A DNA stretch of 50,657 bases from UMGS1649 sp045659265 (GTDB lineage: Bacteria > Bacillota > Clostridia > TANB77 > CAG-465), in contig JAZOWO010000059.1 of NCBI GenBank assembly GCA_045659265.1, forward strand, positions 1-50,657, given 5' to 3'. The notes below the pieces were generated by a model. It was not told the origin of the DNA and did no database searches. It was given only the letters and a program-made list of their open reading frames with translations. Shown here in pieces: positions 1 through 8,030 of the stretch. A program made the position numbers and the translations under genes. Position 1 is the first letter of the stretch. Every line of letters starts with the position of its first letter.

Positions 1-241
1 TAAGGAATTAATAGGAGATAATATAAAGATAACAACAATAGGGAACAAATATATATACTTAGAGGGTAAGCATAAAATAGCAGATTATTATGCTAGTTAT
101 ATAAGAATAATAACTAAAAAGTATGGGTTTACTATCTCTGGAAAAGAATTAGAAATAAAAGAGATGGGAAACGATGAACTTGTTATAGAAGGATGTATTT
201 CTAATATAGAATATGAAAAAAGAGGAATAGATGAAGATTAG
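1..241 (+). CDS. yqfC: YqfC/YabP-family sporulation protein, C-terminal part
   Basis: The frame is open from the left edge (first full codon at base 2) to TAG at 239-241, so the start lies outside the window. The visible part has the YabP/YqfC pattern: short beta strands with GNKYIYLEGKHKI, then ELEIKEMGNDELVIEG. Family members are small (about 90 residues) mother-cell sporulation proteins made under SigE; their biochemical role is not settled. It overlaps yqfD by 11 nt, the usual yqfC-yqfD arrangement, which supports the call. Confidence 0.8.
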   Translation, partial: KELIGDNIKITTIGNKYIYLEGKHKIADYYASYIRIITKKYGFTISGKELEIKEMGNDELVIEGCISNIEYEKRGIDED

Positions 242-1403
242 TAGAATAGGTAAAAATATAAAAGCGGTAGTTACAGTAGAAGTTGAGGGTTTCTTTGTAG
301 AAAGATTAATAAATCTATTAAAGAACAATGGAATAGAAGTATGGGATGTAAAGATATTAGGAATAGGAGATATATCTTTTAACATAGAATCTAAAAACTT
401 CAAAAGAATATTACCATTTGTTAAGAAGAGTAAGTGTAAAGCTAAAGTAATTTCTAAAAAAGGAATATATTTTGATGTGTTTAAATACAGGAAAAGAAGA
501 ATTGCGTTATATATGCTAATTGTAGTATCTATAGTATATGTACTTGCATCTAGCTTTATATGGCATATAGAAATAGAAGGTAACGAGAGAATAAATATTA
601 AAAGTATAAATAAGCTTTTGGAAGAATATAAAATGGTACCGGGAACATTAAAGAAGAAGATTTCAAAAGGTAATTTATCGGATTATTTGAGAGCTAATAT
701 TTATGATGCGGCTTGGGTAGGAGTAGATATTATAGGAACTACTATGAAAATAACAATAAAAGAAAAGGTAATATCTAAAGAAGAGGATAGAAGTGTAAAA
801 GGCGATATAATATCTGTTAAAGATGCGGTTGTTACAAGAATAGTTGCTTCAACAGGAACGGCAATGTATAAAGAGGGGAGCTTTGTAAAGAGTGGAGATG
901 TTTTAATTGCTGGTGTAGATAAAAATGCAATAGCAGGAGAAACTAGAGTTCATGCTAGCGGTGTTGTAAGAGGGATAGTAGAGTATACTTTTAGTAAAGA
1001 ATATAAGCAAAAAAATATTATTAAAGAAAAGACCGGTAAATCAATGTTTGGCATAGGAGTCGGTATAAATAATAAAGAATTTGTATTAAAATGTTTGCCA
1101 AAAAAATATAAATATGATATAACTAGTAAAGTCAAAATGTTTCGCTTTTTAGGAGCAAACGTTTCAATTATTTTTAATACATATGAAGAATATATCTTAA
1201 GAGATATCGTAAATACAAAGGATAGCCTCATCATACAGGGTGAGCAAGAACTAGACCTATTTTTAAACCAGATACTAACAAGTGGTAGTAATGTTAAAGA
1301 TAAGAATGTAGAAATTGAAAATACAAATGATGGTATAATATACAAAGTAACGGTAAGCGTCGAGGAAAATATAGGGGAATTTTTAGAGACAGGGGAAAAG
1401 TGA
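231..1403 (+). CDS. yqfD: Sporulation protein YqfD
   Basis: This 390-residue protein matches YqfD in length and layout. A cytoplasmic N-terminal domain of about 95 residues is followed by one membrane segment near residues 95-112 (YMLIVVSIVYVLASSFIW). A large extracytoplasmic part then contains a POTRA-like stretch (HIEIEGNERINIKSINKLL) and GDVLIAGV. YqfD is a SigE-controlled membrane protein needed for efficient sporulation in Bacillus. The start ATG lies inside yqfC, implying translational coupling. The stop is TGA, two bases before ybeY, and is one of very few TGA stops in the window. Confidence 0.9.
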   Translation: MKISRIGKNIKAVVTVEVEGFFVERLINLLKNNGIEVWDVKILGIGDISFNIESKNFKRILPFVKKSKCKAKVISKKGIYFDVFKYRKRRIALYMLIVVSIVYVLASSFIWHIEIEGNERINIKSINKLLEEYKMVPGTLKKKISKGNLSDYLRANIYDAAWVGVDIIGTTMKITIKEKVISKEEDRSVKGDIISVKDAVVTRIVASTGTAMYKEGSFVKSGDVLIAGVDKNAIAGETRVHASGVVRGIVEYTFSKEYKQKNIIKEKTGKSMFGIGVGINNKEFVLKCLPKKYKYDITSKVKMFRFLGANVSIIFNTYEEYILRDIVNTKDSLIIQGEQELDLFLNQILTSGSNVKDKNVEIENTNDGIIYKVTVSVEENIGEFLETGEK

Positions 1404-1404
1404 T

Positions 1405-1902
1405 ATGGGAATAAGTATAGATTATTATACAAATTATGAAGTTAAGGAAATGATCGAAAAATATAACAAGTTTATAGAAACATATAAGTTAGCAATAGAT
1501 AAACTTGTTGCAAAAGCCTTTAAGTTAGAAGGCTTTAATTTACCTAATGTATACATTGGTATTGGTGTAGTAACAGAGGAAGAAATTAAACAAATAAATA
1601 ATGAATATAGAAAAGTGGACGCTCCAACAGACGTCCTATCTTTCCCTATATTTACAAGAGAAGAATTAGCTAAAATGAAAGCGGACAAGTGTGACACTGA
1701 AATGTCTATTGGAGACATAGTACTTTGTATGGATGTTATAGAAAGACATGCTGTAGAGTATGGTACAGGCTTTAATAGAGAAATGTTATACATGATAGTA
1801 CATGGTATTTGTCATCTTTTAGGCTATGATCACGAAATACCTGAAGAGAAAAAGGAAATGAGAGTCCTTGAAGAAAAAATATTAGAAGGATGTGAAGTAT
1901 AG
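1405..1902 (+). CDS. ybeY: Endoribonuclease YbeY (16S rRNA maturation)
   Basis: This 165-residue metal-dependent RNase has the family signature near residues 132-143: HGICHLLGYDHE, with the three histidines that bind Zn. Upstream is the conserved NNEYRKVDAPTDVLSFP motif. YbeY acts in 16S rRNA 3-prime processing and ribosome quality control. It begins one base after the yqfD stop. In Bacillus the order is yqfC-yqfD-phoH-pgpH-ybeY-dgkA; here phoH and pgpH are absent between yqfD and ybeY. Confidence 0.95.
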   Translation: MGISIDYYTNYEVKEMIEKYNKFIETYKLAIDKLVAKAFKLEGFNLPNVYIGIGVVTEEEIKQINNEYRKVDAPTDVLSFPIFTREELAKMKADKCDTEMSIGDIVLCMDVIERHAVEYGTGFNREMLYMIVHGICHLLGYDHEIPEEKKEMRVLEEKILEGCEV

Positions 1903-2698
1903 TTTGGACGAAAAGCTAAAAGATAAGAATTTAGATGAAAATTTAGATAATGTGCATAAGAACAAAACATGGTTTTCTGCAACTAAAAATGCATTAAACG
2001 GAATAATACATGCGTTCAAGACTGAAAGAAATTTAAGAATAGATTATCTTATAGGTGCATTGGTTTTCTTTATAAGTTTGTTTTTTGATTTTACAAAAGT
2101 AGAACTTATATGCTTAGTAATAACTATTGGTTTTGTTATATTTGCTGAGATGATAAATTCAGTTGTAGAATATGTAGTAAACTTAATAACAACAGAATAT
2201 AATCTTGATGCAAAAGCAGCCAAAGATATAGCTGCTGGTGGAGTGCTCATTGCAAGTACAATATCTGTAATAGTAGCATATTTGTTATTTATAGATAAAC
2301 TTAAAGTTGCATCAACCGAATTGTTACATGCGGTATTAAGTACAAGATCACATATAACAGTAGCAATACTATTTACAGTTGTATTATTAGTTGCAATACT
2401 TAAAGGTATCTTTACTAAAAAAGGTGAAAGAAACTATGTAAAATCTTTCCCAAGCGCAAGAGTAATGATAAGCTTTGCTTTAGCTACATATCTTTTAGTA
2501 ATAACAGAGAGTTTACTTGTTGGTGGAGTGGCATTTGTACTTAGTGTAATGGTTTCTTCATTAAAAAGGGAAAATGATAAAACTACAATACTACAGGTAG
2601 TACTTAGTGCTGCTTTAGGAGTTCTTGTTGTACTTGCTTTATACCAATTAACAAAATTAACTCCGCATATTGCAGATTTAACATTTAAATTATGGTAA
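1892..2698 (+). CDS. dgkA: Diacylglycerol kinase fused to a degenerate PAP2-like membrane domain
   Basis: Residues 25-140 are a DgkA-type integral membrane kinase with three helices and the motif FAEMINSVVEYVV...DAKAAKDIAAGGV, which holds the active-site Glu, Asn and Asp region; Gram-positive homologues phosphorylate undecaprenol. Residues 145-268 are a second membrane domain resembling PAP2 phosphatase. Its signature reads SFPSARVM where active enzymes have PSGH, and the KxxxxxxRP motif is absent, so this half is probably inactive. The start is uncertain: GTG 1892 overlaps ybeY by 11 nt but is only one base from the AGAAGGA, and TTG 1904 is the alternative. Confidence 0.82.
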   Translation: MKYSLDEKLKDKNLDENLDNVHKNKTWFSATKNALNGIIHAFKTERNLRIDYLIGALVFFISLFFDFTKVELICLVITIGFVIFAEMINSVVEYVVNLITTEYNLDAKAAKDIAAGGVLIASTISVIVAYLLFIDKLKVASTELLHAVLSTRSHITVAILFTVVLLVAILKGIFTKKGERNYVKSFPSARVMISFALATYLLVITESLLVGGVAFVLSVMVSSLKRENDKTTILQVVLSAALGVLVVLALYQLTKLTPHIADLTFKLW

Positions 2699-2733
2699 AA
2701 ATAATTAATAAAAGTAACAAAATAAGTAATAAT

Positions 2734-2763
2734 AAAAGATCTTACATAAGTAAGATCTTTTTT
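2734..2763 (+). terminator. Rho-independent terminator after the dgkA fusion
   Basis: A perfect 12-bp stem, AAAAGATCTTAC at 2734-2745 with GTAAGATCTTTT at 2750-2761, has loop ATAA and a T-run to 2763. It ends the yqfC-yqfD-ybeY-dgkA transcript. Confidence 0.9.
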
Positions 2764-2787
2764 GCATATATTGTACAAGGTGGTTAG

Positions 2788-2877
2788 ATGAAAAGATTTG
2801 TCATTTCTTTAGCGATATTAATATTAGTATTTGTACTTTTTGTGTTACTTAATGAAATTAGATACTTGCTAATTTAA
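2788..2877 (+). CDS. Possible 29-residue membrane peptide
   Basis: An ATG preceded by AAGGTGG (2777-2783) opens a 29-codon frame. It encodes MKRF, then a continuous hydrophobic stretch (VISLAILILVFVLFVLL), then NEIRYLLI and TAA. One transmembrane helix with a basic N-terminus is plausible for a real small membrane protein. There is no family recognition, and the frame is short enough to arise by chance in AT-rich DNA; the ribosome binding site is the main support. Confidence 0.4.
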   Translation: MKRFVISLAILILVFVLFVLLNEIRYLLI

Positions 2878-2916
2878 TAATTATCATATAAAATAACACT
2901 AAATTAAGGTGATTAT

Positions 2917-3930
2917 ATGAAAAAAGGAATAACATTAATTAATCTAACAATAGTAATATTATTACTTGCTCTTATATCCGGTATGGTGGTATATGAGGGT
3001 AGTGATGCTATTGCTACTACCAATAAAACAAAGTTTGCAATAGAGATATTAGATGTGCAAACAAAAGTAGACAATTATTATATAGAAAATGGGAAATATC
3101 CAAGTGTAGCCCAAGTAGTATTTGATATATCTAAATTTAAAGAAGAAGAAAAGACACAAATTGTTGGCGAAACAGTATCAGGTAACAATATAACGCTATA
3201 TAGTATAGATTTAGATTTATTAGGAATAAAAAATACACTTTATGGCAATAATAAAAATAGCAAAGATATTTATGCGGTTTCTGAAACAACAGGTAAGGTG
3301 TATTATATCAACGGAATTAAGTTTAACAAGGTTAAGTATTATACATTAACAGATGCGCTTTATTCTGGAATGAGTACAAGTATACTTCCTAAAAACTATA
3401 AAGAAGTTAGAAAAGAAGAAATTGTATTTAGAGTAAATAGATTAGAAGTAGGAAAAGAAGCAGTAACAGTAGATGTTATGGTACCAAATACTGCAACTGG
3501 AATAACTGTTACAGCAACTAACTCTATAACAGTAGCAAGTGCGGTGACAGAAGGCAAATATAAAAAGTATTCAGTAAATGCAAGCAAGGTAACAAGAAAT
3601 TATGCCGTTACAGTAAAATATACGTTAGATGGTACAGCCAAAACAGTAACATACACGGTGAATAATGTTGATATATCGGGGCCTGGTTCATCTATATCTA
3701 TGGTAAAATATAGTGGATATACAGTAATAAAAATTGAGCCTAATCATCCAGAACAAGTTGCAAAAATAAAAATAGATAAAGGAAATCTAACTGAAGACTA
3801 TTTCTCTAAATATGGAAAGAATGTAGAGAACAATGAATACACGTGTTATACAGCAGGAACATATACGGTGTATTTAGAAGATTTATTGGGCAATACGACT
3901 ATTTCTTTATTAAATGTAACTATAATATAA
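2917..3930 (+). CDS. Type IV pilin-like protein with a large C-terminal beta-rich region
   Basis: This 337-residue protein begins with a class III prepilin signal: MKKG, the predicted cleavage site, then ITLINLTIVILLLALI. The usual Glu at mature position 5 is Asn. Residues 40-120 resemble the pilin alpha-helix plus GKYPSV segment. From about residue 180 come repeated beta-strand-rich Ig-like segments (VTVTATNSITVAS, YTVIKIEPNHPEQVAKIKI). It is probably a minor pilin or adhesin exported by the type IV pilus machinery encoded from 4712 onward. Translation starts at ATG after AAGGTGAT; no clear terminator follows before asp23. Confidence 0.65.
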   Translation: MKKGITLINLTIVILLLALISGMVVYEGSDAIATTNKTKFAIEILDVQTKVDNYYIENGKYPSVAQVVFDISKFKEEEKTQIVGETVSGNNITLYSIDLDLLGIKNTLYGNNKNSKDIYAVSETTGKVYYINGIKFNKVKYYTLTDALYSGMSTSILPKNYKEVRKEEIVFRVNRLEVGKEAVTVDVMVPNTATGITVTATNSITVASAVTEGKYKKYSVNASKVTRNYAVTVKYTLDGTAKTVTYTVNNVDISGPGSSISMVKYSGYTVIKIEPNHPEQVAKIKIDKGNLTEDYFSKYGKNVENNEYTCYTAGTYTVYLEDLLGNTTISLLNVTII

Positions 3931-4017
3931 ATGTGTTATATAATGTTAATTAATAAAAACACTTTAAAAATAAGTTAAAGAGTGTTAAAATAATAATTGT
4001 TGAAAGGTGGTACATAT

Positions 4018-4443
4018 ATGGAAAATAAAAACGAAATTAAAGAGGAAGTTTTAGATACAGCTTCAGAAGTTGAAATAGCAAGTAATTTAACAATATCTGA
4101 AGATGTTATAGGAATAATAGCAGGTCTTGCTGCTGCAGAAGTTGAAGGTGTTTCTGGAATGACACTTGGCTTTGTCGATGGAATAAATCAAATCATAGGA
4201 AGCAATAAAAAATATGCTAAAGGTGTTAAAGTAGAATTAGAAGGTAACGAAGTAGTTATAAATTTATATGTTATAGTTAAATATGGTGTTAAAATACCAG
4301 AAGTTGCATTCTCTATTCAAACATCAGTAAAGAATTCTGTTGAAGGAATGACTGGTCTTAAAGTTAAATCTGTAAATATAAATGTACATGGTGTAACTTT
4401 TGATAACGACAAGAAAAAAGATAAAAATGAAGATGAAGAATAA
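4018..4443 (+). CDS. Asp23/Gls24-family envelope stress protein
   Basis: This 141-residue protein has the Asp23 core: ISEDVIGIIAGLAAAEVEGVSGM near residues 20-42, then VKVELEGNEVVINLYVIVKYG and KVKSVNINVHGVTF. Asp23 proteins are anchored to the membrane by AmaP in staphylococci; amaP and DUF2273 genes occur here 9.2 kb downstream, beyond the pilus operon. A TTG start at 3997 would lengthen it by seven codons, but the AAAGGTGG (4003-4010) is placed for ATG 4018. The C-terminus is highly charged (DNDKKKDKNEDEE). Confidence 0.9.
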   Translation: MENKNEIKEEVLDTASEVEIASNLTISEDVIGIIAGLAAAEVEGVSGMTLGFVDGINQIIGSNKKYAKGVKVELEGNEVVINLYVIVKYGVKIPEVAFSIQTSVKNSVEGMTGLKVKSVNINVHGVTFDNDKKKDKNEDEE

Positions 4444-4459
4444 TATAAAATAGCGATGA

Positions 4460-4489
4460 AAATAACAGGGATTAAACCTGTTATTTTTT
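4460..4489 (+). terminator. Terminator after asp23
   Basis: Stem AAATAACAGG (4460-4469) with CCTGTTATTT (4477-4486), 7-nt loop and T-run to 4489. It separates asp23 from the pilus operon. Confidence 0.9.
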
Positions 4490-4550
4490 ATTTAAATTAC
4501 ATGTAAAGACTGCCAAAAAGTTAAAATATTAAATATAAATTCGACTAATG

Positions 4551-4567
4551 TTACAATAAAATTACAA
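4551..4567 (+). promoter_or_regulatory. Tandem TTACAA box upstream of the pilus operon
   Basis: TTACAA at 4551-4556 and again at 4562-4567, separated by 5 nt (11-nt period). The same arrangement occurs upstream of three virB2-like genes (28128, 28639, 29112). It lies 31 nt upstream of the proposed -35. This is an inferred activator or operator site; no binding protein is known from the sequence. Confidence 0.55.
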
Positions 4568-4598
4568 ACAAATAACAAATAAAATACAAATGCTTAAG

Positions 4599-4627
4599 TT
4601 GGGCTAAAATTGTTGATTTGGTATAAC
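4599..4627 (+). promoter_or_regulatory. Candidate SigA promoter of the pilus operon
   Basis: TTGGGC (4599-4604), 17-nt spacer, TATAAC (4622-4627). The -35 is weak, consistent with activator dependence. It leaves a leader of roughly 80 nt before pilM. Confidence 0.5.
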
Positions 4628-4711
4628 CTATGTGTTAAATTATTTATAGAGATTTTATCTGCAAAGTAGGGTATAAACAATGCGGAAGAAAGAGATACAG
4701 AAGGAGAAAGT

Positions 4712-6328
4712 ATGGGAGCTTGTTTAGGAGTCTATATAGGCGAAAAAATAATAAAATATGCGAAACTTGAACAAGATGAAAAAACTAAAAGAATTAGTTT
4801 GAATTCATATGGCACTAAGTATGTATGGGGTAAGAAGGAAGATGAAATACTTGATCTTATCGCGCAAACAGGTAGTGACAATGGTAAGATATGCCTAAAT
4901 ACAGAAAATACCTATAAACTTGAGACAGAAGTATTAAGACAATTAAAAAAATCTGACGTTCAAAGTGTTATAGCGCTTGAGGTTTCTGACAGCACTATAC
5001 AAAGAGGAATAAATGAGAAGACTGTTGAACATAGATATACACTTATAGATTCTAAGGTGTCAGCGGCAAATACTCATGCTATTATTGAAGTAGCAAACAA
5101 ATCAGATATTACAAAATATTCAGAAAATGAAAAAATAAAGAATTTAGCTGGTATATATCCAGTTGAACACTTAATAAACAGAATTACAACACAGCCAAAT
5201 AATTATATATTGCTAAATGTTGATGAAGAAACAACGATGATATTTGTTTCTAACAACGTGCCTGTAATGTCTAGAAAAATAGATGTTAGCATGAAATCAA
5301 TATTAGACACTTTGGCTATTCAAGAAGGATCTTATGCAAAGGGTTGCGATGTGTGTAGAACAATAAACGTTCTTTCAGATGATAGCTTGGATTACAAGCT
5401 TGAATCAGTAATAGAACCAGTAATTCAAGATTTATTAAACAGAGTTGGTAAAGCTATTGAAGAAACAAATTTCCAATGTGGAAAGATAATGCTAAATGGT
5501 CTTATCAATATGTTTATAAACATAGAAGTTCTATTTGAACAATTCTTTGGAATAGACACTGAAAAATTAAAACCAATGTTTTTAAATCTAGATGAGTCAA
5601 CTGTAAATATGGCAGAAGTTATAGAAACAAACGAAGCCATAGCACTTGCTTATGAAGGTTTAACTGGAGCTAAAAAAGAACTTAACTTCTATGCAGCGCC
5701 AGAACAAGCAGCAACTACTGCTAAATTACCAATAGATATAAAAACAATGTTCTCTAAACCAAAACCAGGCGAACATAAACCAGCGTTTGTAATGCCAATG
5801 TTAAATATAGACAAGCCAAAGGTAGAGAAAACATTATTATTTGCAAATTTAACTGCAGCATCATTGCTAGTATGTTATTTAGTGTTTAGTGTAATATACG
5901 CTAAAGAGCTAGATGCAATGCAAACTACTTTAAATCAAAATATTAGTCATATGCACGTAGATATAAGTAAAGTAAAAGCTGACACAAAATACATTAATGA
6001 TGTTAAAGCAAAATACACAACATATAACAATTATATTTCTTCTATGGTAACAAAAATCAAAGAAGGAAAAATAGGAAAGTATTCAACATACAATGTTGCA
6101 AACTTTATGCAAAAAATTGCAAAATACATACCAACAAATGTTGAACTAGTATCAATTGCTTCAAATGATAATAAATCAGTAGTGATTGTAGCAAGATCAA
6201 AATCATACTCTGAGTTAGGATACTTTGTATCACAACTTAAATTAAAAGGAGTATTAGATAATGTTAAAACTGGCAATGTAGAACATGGTAATTACATAAC
6301 AGTTACGATTGGCGGTGATTTGCCATGA
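4712..6328 (+). CDS. pilM: Type IV pilus assembly PilM-PilN fusion
   Basis: Residues 1-315 form a PilM-like actin-fold ATPase domain: MGACLGVYIGEKIIKYAKL opens it and YILLNVDEETTMIFVSNN resembles the second phosphate-binding strand. After a Pro-rich linker (SKPKPGEHKPAFVMP) there is a transmembrane segment near residues 376-396. A PilN-like C-terminal part follows, with a coiled coil (KELDAMQTTLNQNISHM) and the ferredoxin-like stretch VELVSIASNDNKSVVIVARS. PilM and PilN form the inner-membrane alignment complex and are normally separate. The start follows AAGGAG. It overlaps pilO by 4 nt (ATGA), and its TGA stop is directly followed by an in-frame TAA. Confidence 0.8.
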   Translation: MGACLGVYIGEKIIKYAKLEQDEKTKRISLNSYGTKYVWGKKEDEILDLIAQTGSDNGKICLNTENTYKLETEVLRQLKKSDVQSVIALEVSDSTIQRGINEKTVEHRYTLIDSKVSAANTHAIIEVANKSDITKYSENEKIKNLAGIYPVEHLINRITTQPNNYILLNVDEETTMIFVSNNVPVMSRKIDVSMKSILDTLAIQEGSYAKGCDVCRTINVLSDDSLDYKLESVIEPVIQDLLNRVGKAIEETNFQCGKIMLNGLINMFINIEVLFEQFFGIDTEKLKPMFLNLDESTVNMAEVIETNEAIALAYEGLTGAKKELNFYAAPEQAATTAKLPIDIKTMFSKPKPGEHKPAFVMPMLNIDKPKVEKTLLFANLTAASLLVCYLVFSVIYAKELDAMQTTLNQNISHMHVDISKVKADTKYINDVKAKYTTYNNYISSMVTKIKEGKIGKYSTYNVANFMQKIAKYIPTNVELVSIASNDNKSVVIVARSKSYSELGYFVSQLKLKGVLDNVKTGNVEHGNYITVTIGGDLP

Positions 6329-7047
6329 TAAAAGAATATAAAAAAATATTAATAATGTCAGTTGTATTGCTAATACTAGTAATATGTATAGTAGTTGTAT
6401 TTACTACTGATGTTTCAATGGCTGGTATAAAGAGTGGTTCAATATTTACTATCTCTGAAGGAAAAAACAACTTAAATAGTTTGTTAGAAAAAGAAAGTGA
6501 AGTAAAAGCAGAACATCAATCAGCATTAGATAGTTTAGAACAAGCTAAAAATACTTATGAAACTGAAAAGAAAAAGTTTGATAATATAGATCAAGCAACA
6601 GTCGATTTAGTAAAAGAAGCAACAAAAGATGAGAAATATTTTATCGAATATCTTTGGATAACATTAGGAAATTATGCTACAGATAATAATCTAATTATTG
6701 ATGTAATAACACCAGGCTCAACATTATCATCAACAGGTGAAACACTAAATGGTAATGCAAGCGGATCACAAGGTGGTTCAGGGAACGCGCTAGGTGGTGA
6801 AATGAATTTTGGTTCTGCAGATGGTTCTACTGGAACAAACAGACCAACAACAGATACATCATCAGTTGCTAACGATTCAATAAGAATAATAGTAAAAGGT
6901 AGATATGCTAATGTAGCAGATTTCGTATATGATGTTGAAAATGATAAAGAATTAAAATTTAGATTAGATAATATGAAAATGGTGTATAAATCAAATAACC
7001 AAATTGAAGCAACATTTAATATTTTAAGTCTACAAGTTAAAAAGTAA
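6325..7047 (+). CDS. pilO: PilO-like inner-membrane pilus assembly protein
   Basis: This 240-residue protein has PilO architecture: one N-terminal membrane helix (residues 8-28), a coiled-coil region (residues 45-95, KNNLNSLLEKESEVKAEHQS) and a C-terminal ferredoxin-like domain (SIRIIVKGRYANVADFVYDVEN). A Ser/Gly/Thr-rich insert at about residues 130-175 is not typical of the family. The position immediately after pilM-pilN, with an ATGA overlap, supports the assignment. Confidence 0.75.
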   Translation: MIKEYKKILIMSVVLLILVICIVVVFTTDVSMAGIKSGSIFTISEGKNNLNSLLEKESEVKAEHQSALDSLEQAKNTYETEKKKFDNIDQATVDLVKEATKDEKYFIEYLWITLGNYATDNNLIIDVITPGSTLSSTGETLNGNASGSQGGSGNALGGEMNFGSADGSTGTNRPTTDTSSVANDSIRIIVKGRYANVADFVYDVENDKELKFRLDNMKMVYKSNNQIEATFNILSLQVKK

Positions 7048-7061
7048 GGAAGGTGATTTTA

Positions 7062-7412
7062 GTGGGAAAGAAAGAATGGATGTTGTATATAGTATTAACT
7101 ATAGGAATGTTTGCATTTGTAGCGGTATTATTATTAATTTCTATACCACAAATAGAATCAGTTTCTGAACTACCAGAATCATATAAAGGTATAGTAAAAA
7201 GCGAATATACATTTGATGAATCTGTAAACGATAATACTCTAGTAAAAGAGTATGATATAACATCAAGCGATGTTTCAAATGGATTAAAAAAGGACAAATA
7301 TGAACAAGGCAATATAAATCCATTTACACCAAACACAGATGTTACGGTATATAACGAACCTACTAAAAAGCCAGTAGATCCAAACAAACCGTTAACACCA
7401 AGTGATAAATAA
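7062..7412 (+). CDS. Small single-pass membrane protein of the pilus operon
   Basis: Translation most likely begins at GTG 7062, correctly spaced from GGAAGGTG (7048-7055); the alternative GTG 7053 lies inside that site. The 116-residue product has one N-terminal helix (WMLYIVLTIGMFAFVAVLLLI) and an acidic extracytoplasmic tail ending in Pro/Lys-rich sequence. The short motif NINPFTP faintly recalls the NPF/DPF turn of PilP and GspC proteins, and a PilP role would fit the position, but this is only a guess. Confidence 0.6.
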   Translation: MGKKEWMLYIVLTIGMFAFVAVLLLISIPQIESVSELPESYKGIVKSEYTFDESVNDNTLVKEYDITSSDVSNGLKKDKYEQGNINPFTPNTDVTVYNEPTKKPVDPNKPLTPSDK

Positions 7413-7420
7413 GGTTAATA

Positions 7421-7441
7421 CATCGCCTTACCTTGGCGGTG
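7421..7441 (+). promoter_or_regulatory. GC-rich hairpin upstream of the pilin ribosome binding site
   Basis: CATCGCC (7421-7427) pairs with GGCGGTG (7435-7441) around a 7-nt loop, with one G-T pair. It has no T-run, so it is not a standard terminator. It lies 20 nt before the AGGAGG of the major pilin and could be an RNA-processing or stability element that raises pilin output above the rest of the operon. Confidence 0.4.
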
Positions 7442-7473
7442 ATTAATATAAATTTTTATAGGAGGAATAAAAA

Positions 7474-7848
7474 ATGAAAAAAGGTATTTCTTTAATCGTA
7501 TTAGTAATCACAATTATCGTTATGATTATAATAGCTGGTGCTATAATAATCTCTTTAAACAGCACAAACGTAATCAACAGAGCTGACGAAGCTGTTGTTG
7601 CAACAGACGTTTCATCAATGAATGACCAATTAAACATGGCTTACGTTGATCTTAAATTAGAAGATGCTTACAGATCTAAAAACGACTTTACTTCTTCTAC
7701 AGCTGTAACAGTAAATGGACAATCTTATGCTTCAATAGTTGCATATTATGAAGCATTTGCTCCAGCTATAAAAGATTTAGCTACTAAATACACAGCTTAT
7801 GAATTAGTAGTAACTGGAAGCGGTGCAGCTTCTGTAGTTAAAAAATAA
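7474..7848 (+). CDS. Major type IV pilin candidate
   Basis: This 124-residue protein has a class III leader MKKG followed by ISLIVLVITIIVMIIIAGA. Mature position 5 is Val rather than Glu, as in many Clostridia pilin-like proteins. The rest is a short alpha helix (NRADEAVVATDVSSMNDQLNMAYVDL) and a small globular tail. Short length, a perfect AGGAGG, many optimal codons and flanking RNA hairpins suggest high expression and the role of main pilus subunit. It must be cleaved after Gly by a prepilin peptidase, whose protease domain is not encoded in this window. Confidence 0.75.
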   Translation: MKKGISLIVLVITIIVMIIIAGAIIISLNSTNVINRADEAVVATDVSSMNDQLNMAYVDLKLEDAYRSKNDFTSSTAVTVNGQSYASIVAYYEAFAPAIKDLATKYTAYELVVTGSGAASVVKK

Positions 7849-7920
7849 TTAACTAATTAACAGAATAAGATTAATTATAAATAAACTTAAGAAAAATAAG
7901 TAAAAAAAACTAATACGAAA

Positions 7921-7967
7921 AGTACACAGGACATATGCATAATAACAATGTATATGTCCTTCGTACT
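7921..7967 (+). promoter_or_regulatory. Long stable hairpin 3-prime of the pilin gene
   Basis: GGACATATGCAT (7929-7940) pairs with ATGTATATGTCC (7948-7959), extended by outer arms AGTAC (7921-7925) and GTACT (7963-7967). No T-run follows directly. It may protect the 3-prime end of the pilin mRNA or partly terminate transcription; a new promoter lies just after it. Confidence 0.55.
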
Positions 7968-7981
7968 AATATTATATTTAT

Positions 7982-8010
7982 TTGAGAGAAAACTTTGAAA
8001 TAAGTATAAT
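7982..8010 (+). promoter_or_regulatory. SigA promoter before the methylase-pseudopilin gene
   Basis: TTGAGA (7982-7987), exactly 17 nt, TATAAT (8005-8010), then AGGAGGGG ahead of ATG 8031. It would let the 8031-13577 genes be transcribed independently of the upstream pilus genes. Confidence 0.65.
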
Positions 8011-8030
8011 AATGTATAGGAGGGGTAATA

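Noticed and set aside
4630..4711. A c-di-GMP riboswitch in the pilM leader (GCAAAG at 4661 and AAAC at 4674 recall GEMM).
   Set aside because: The first half of the GEMM core (the A-C-A-G-G-GCAAAC element) and the second conserved stem are missing; only short matches are present.
7062..7412. Firm assignment of the small pilus-operon protein as PilP.
   Set aside because: Only a short NPF-like motif and position support it; the rest lacks PilP features.
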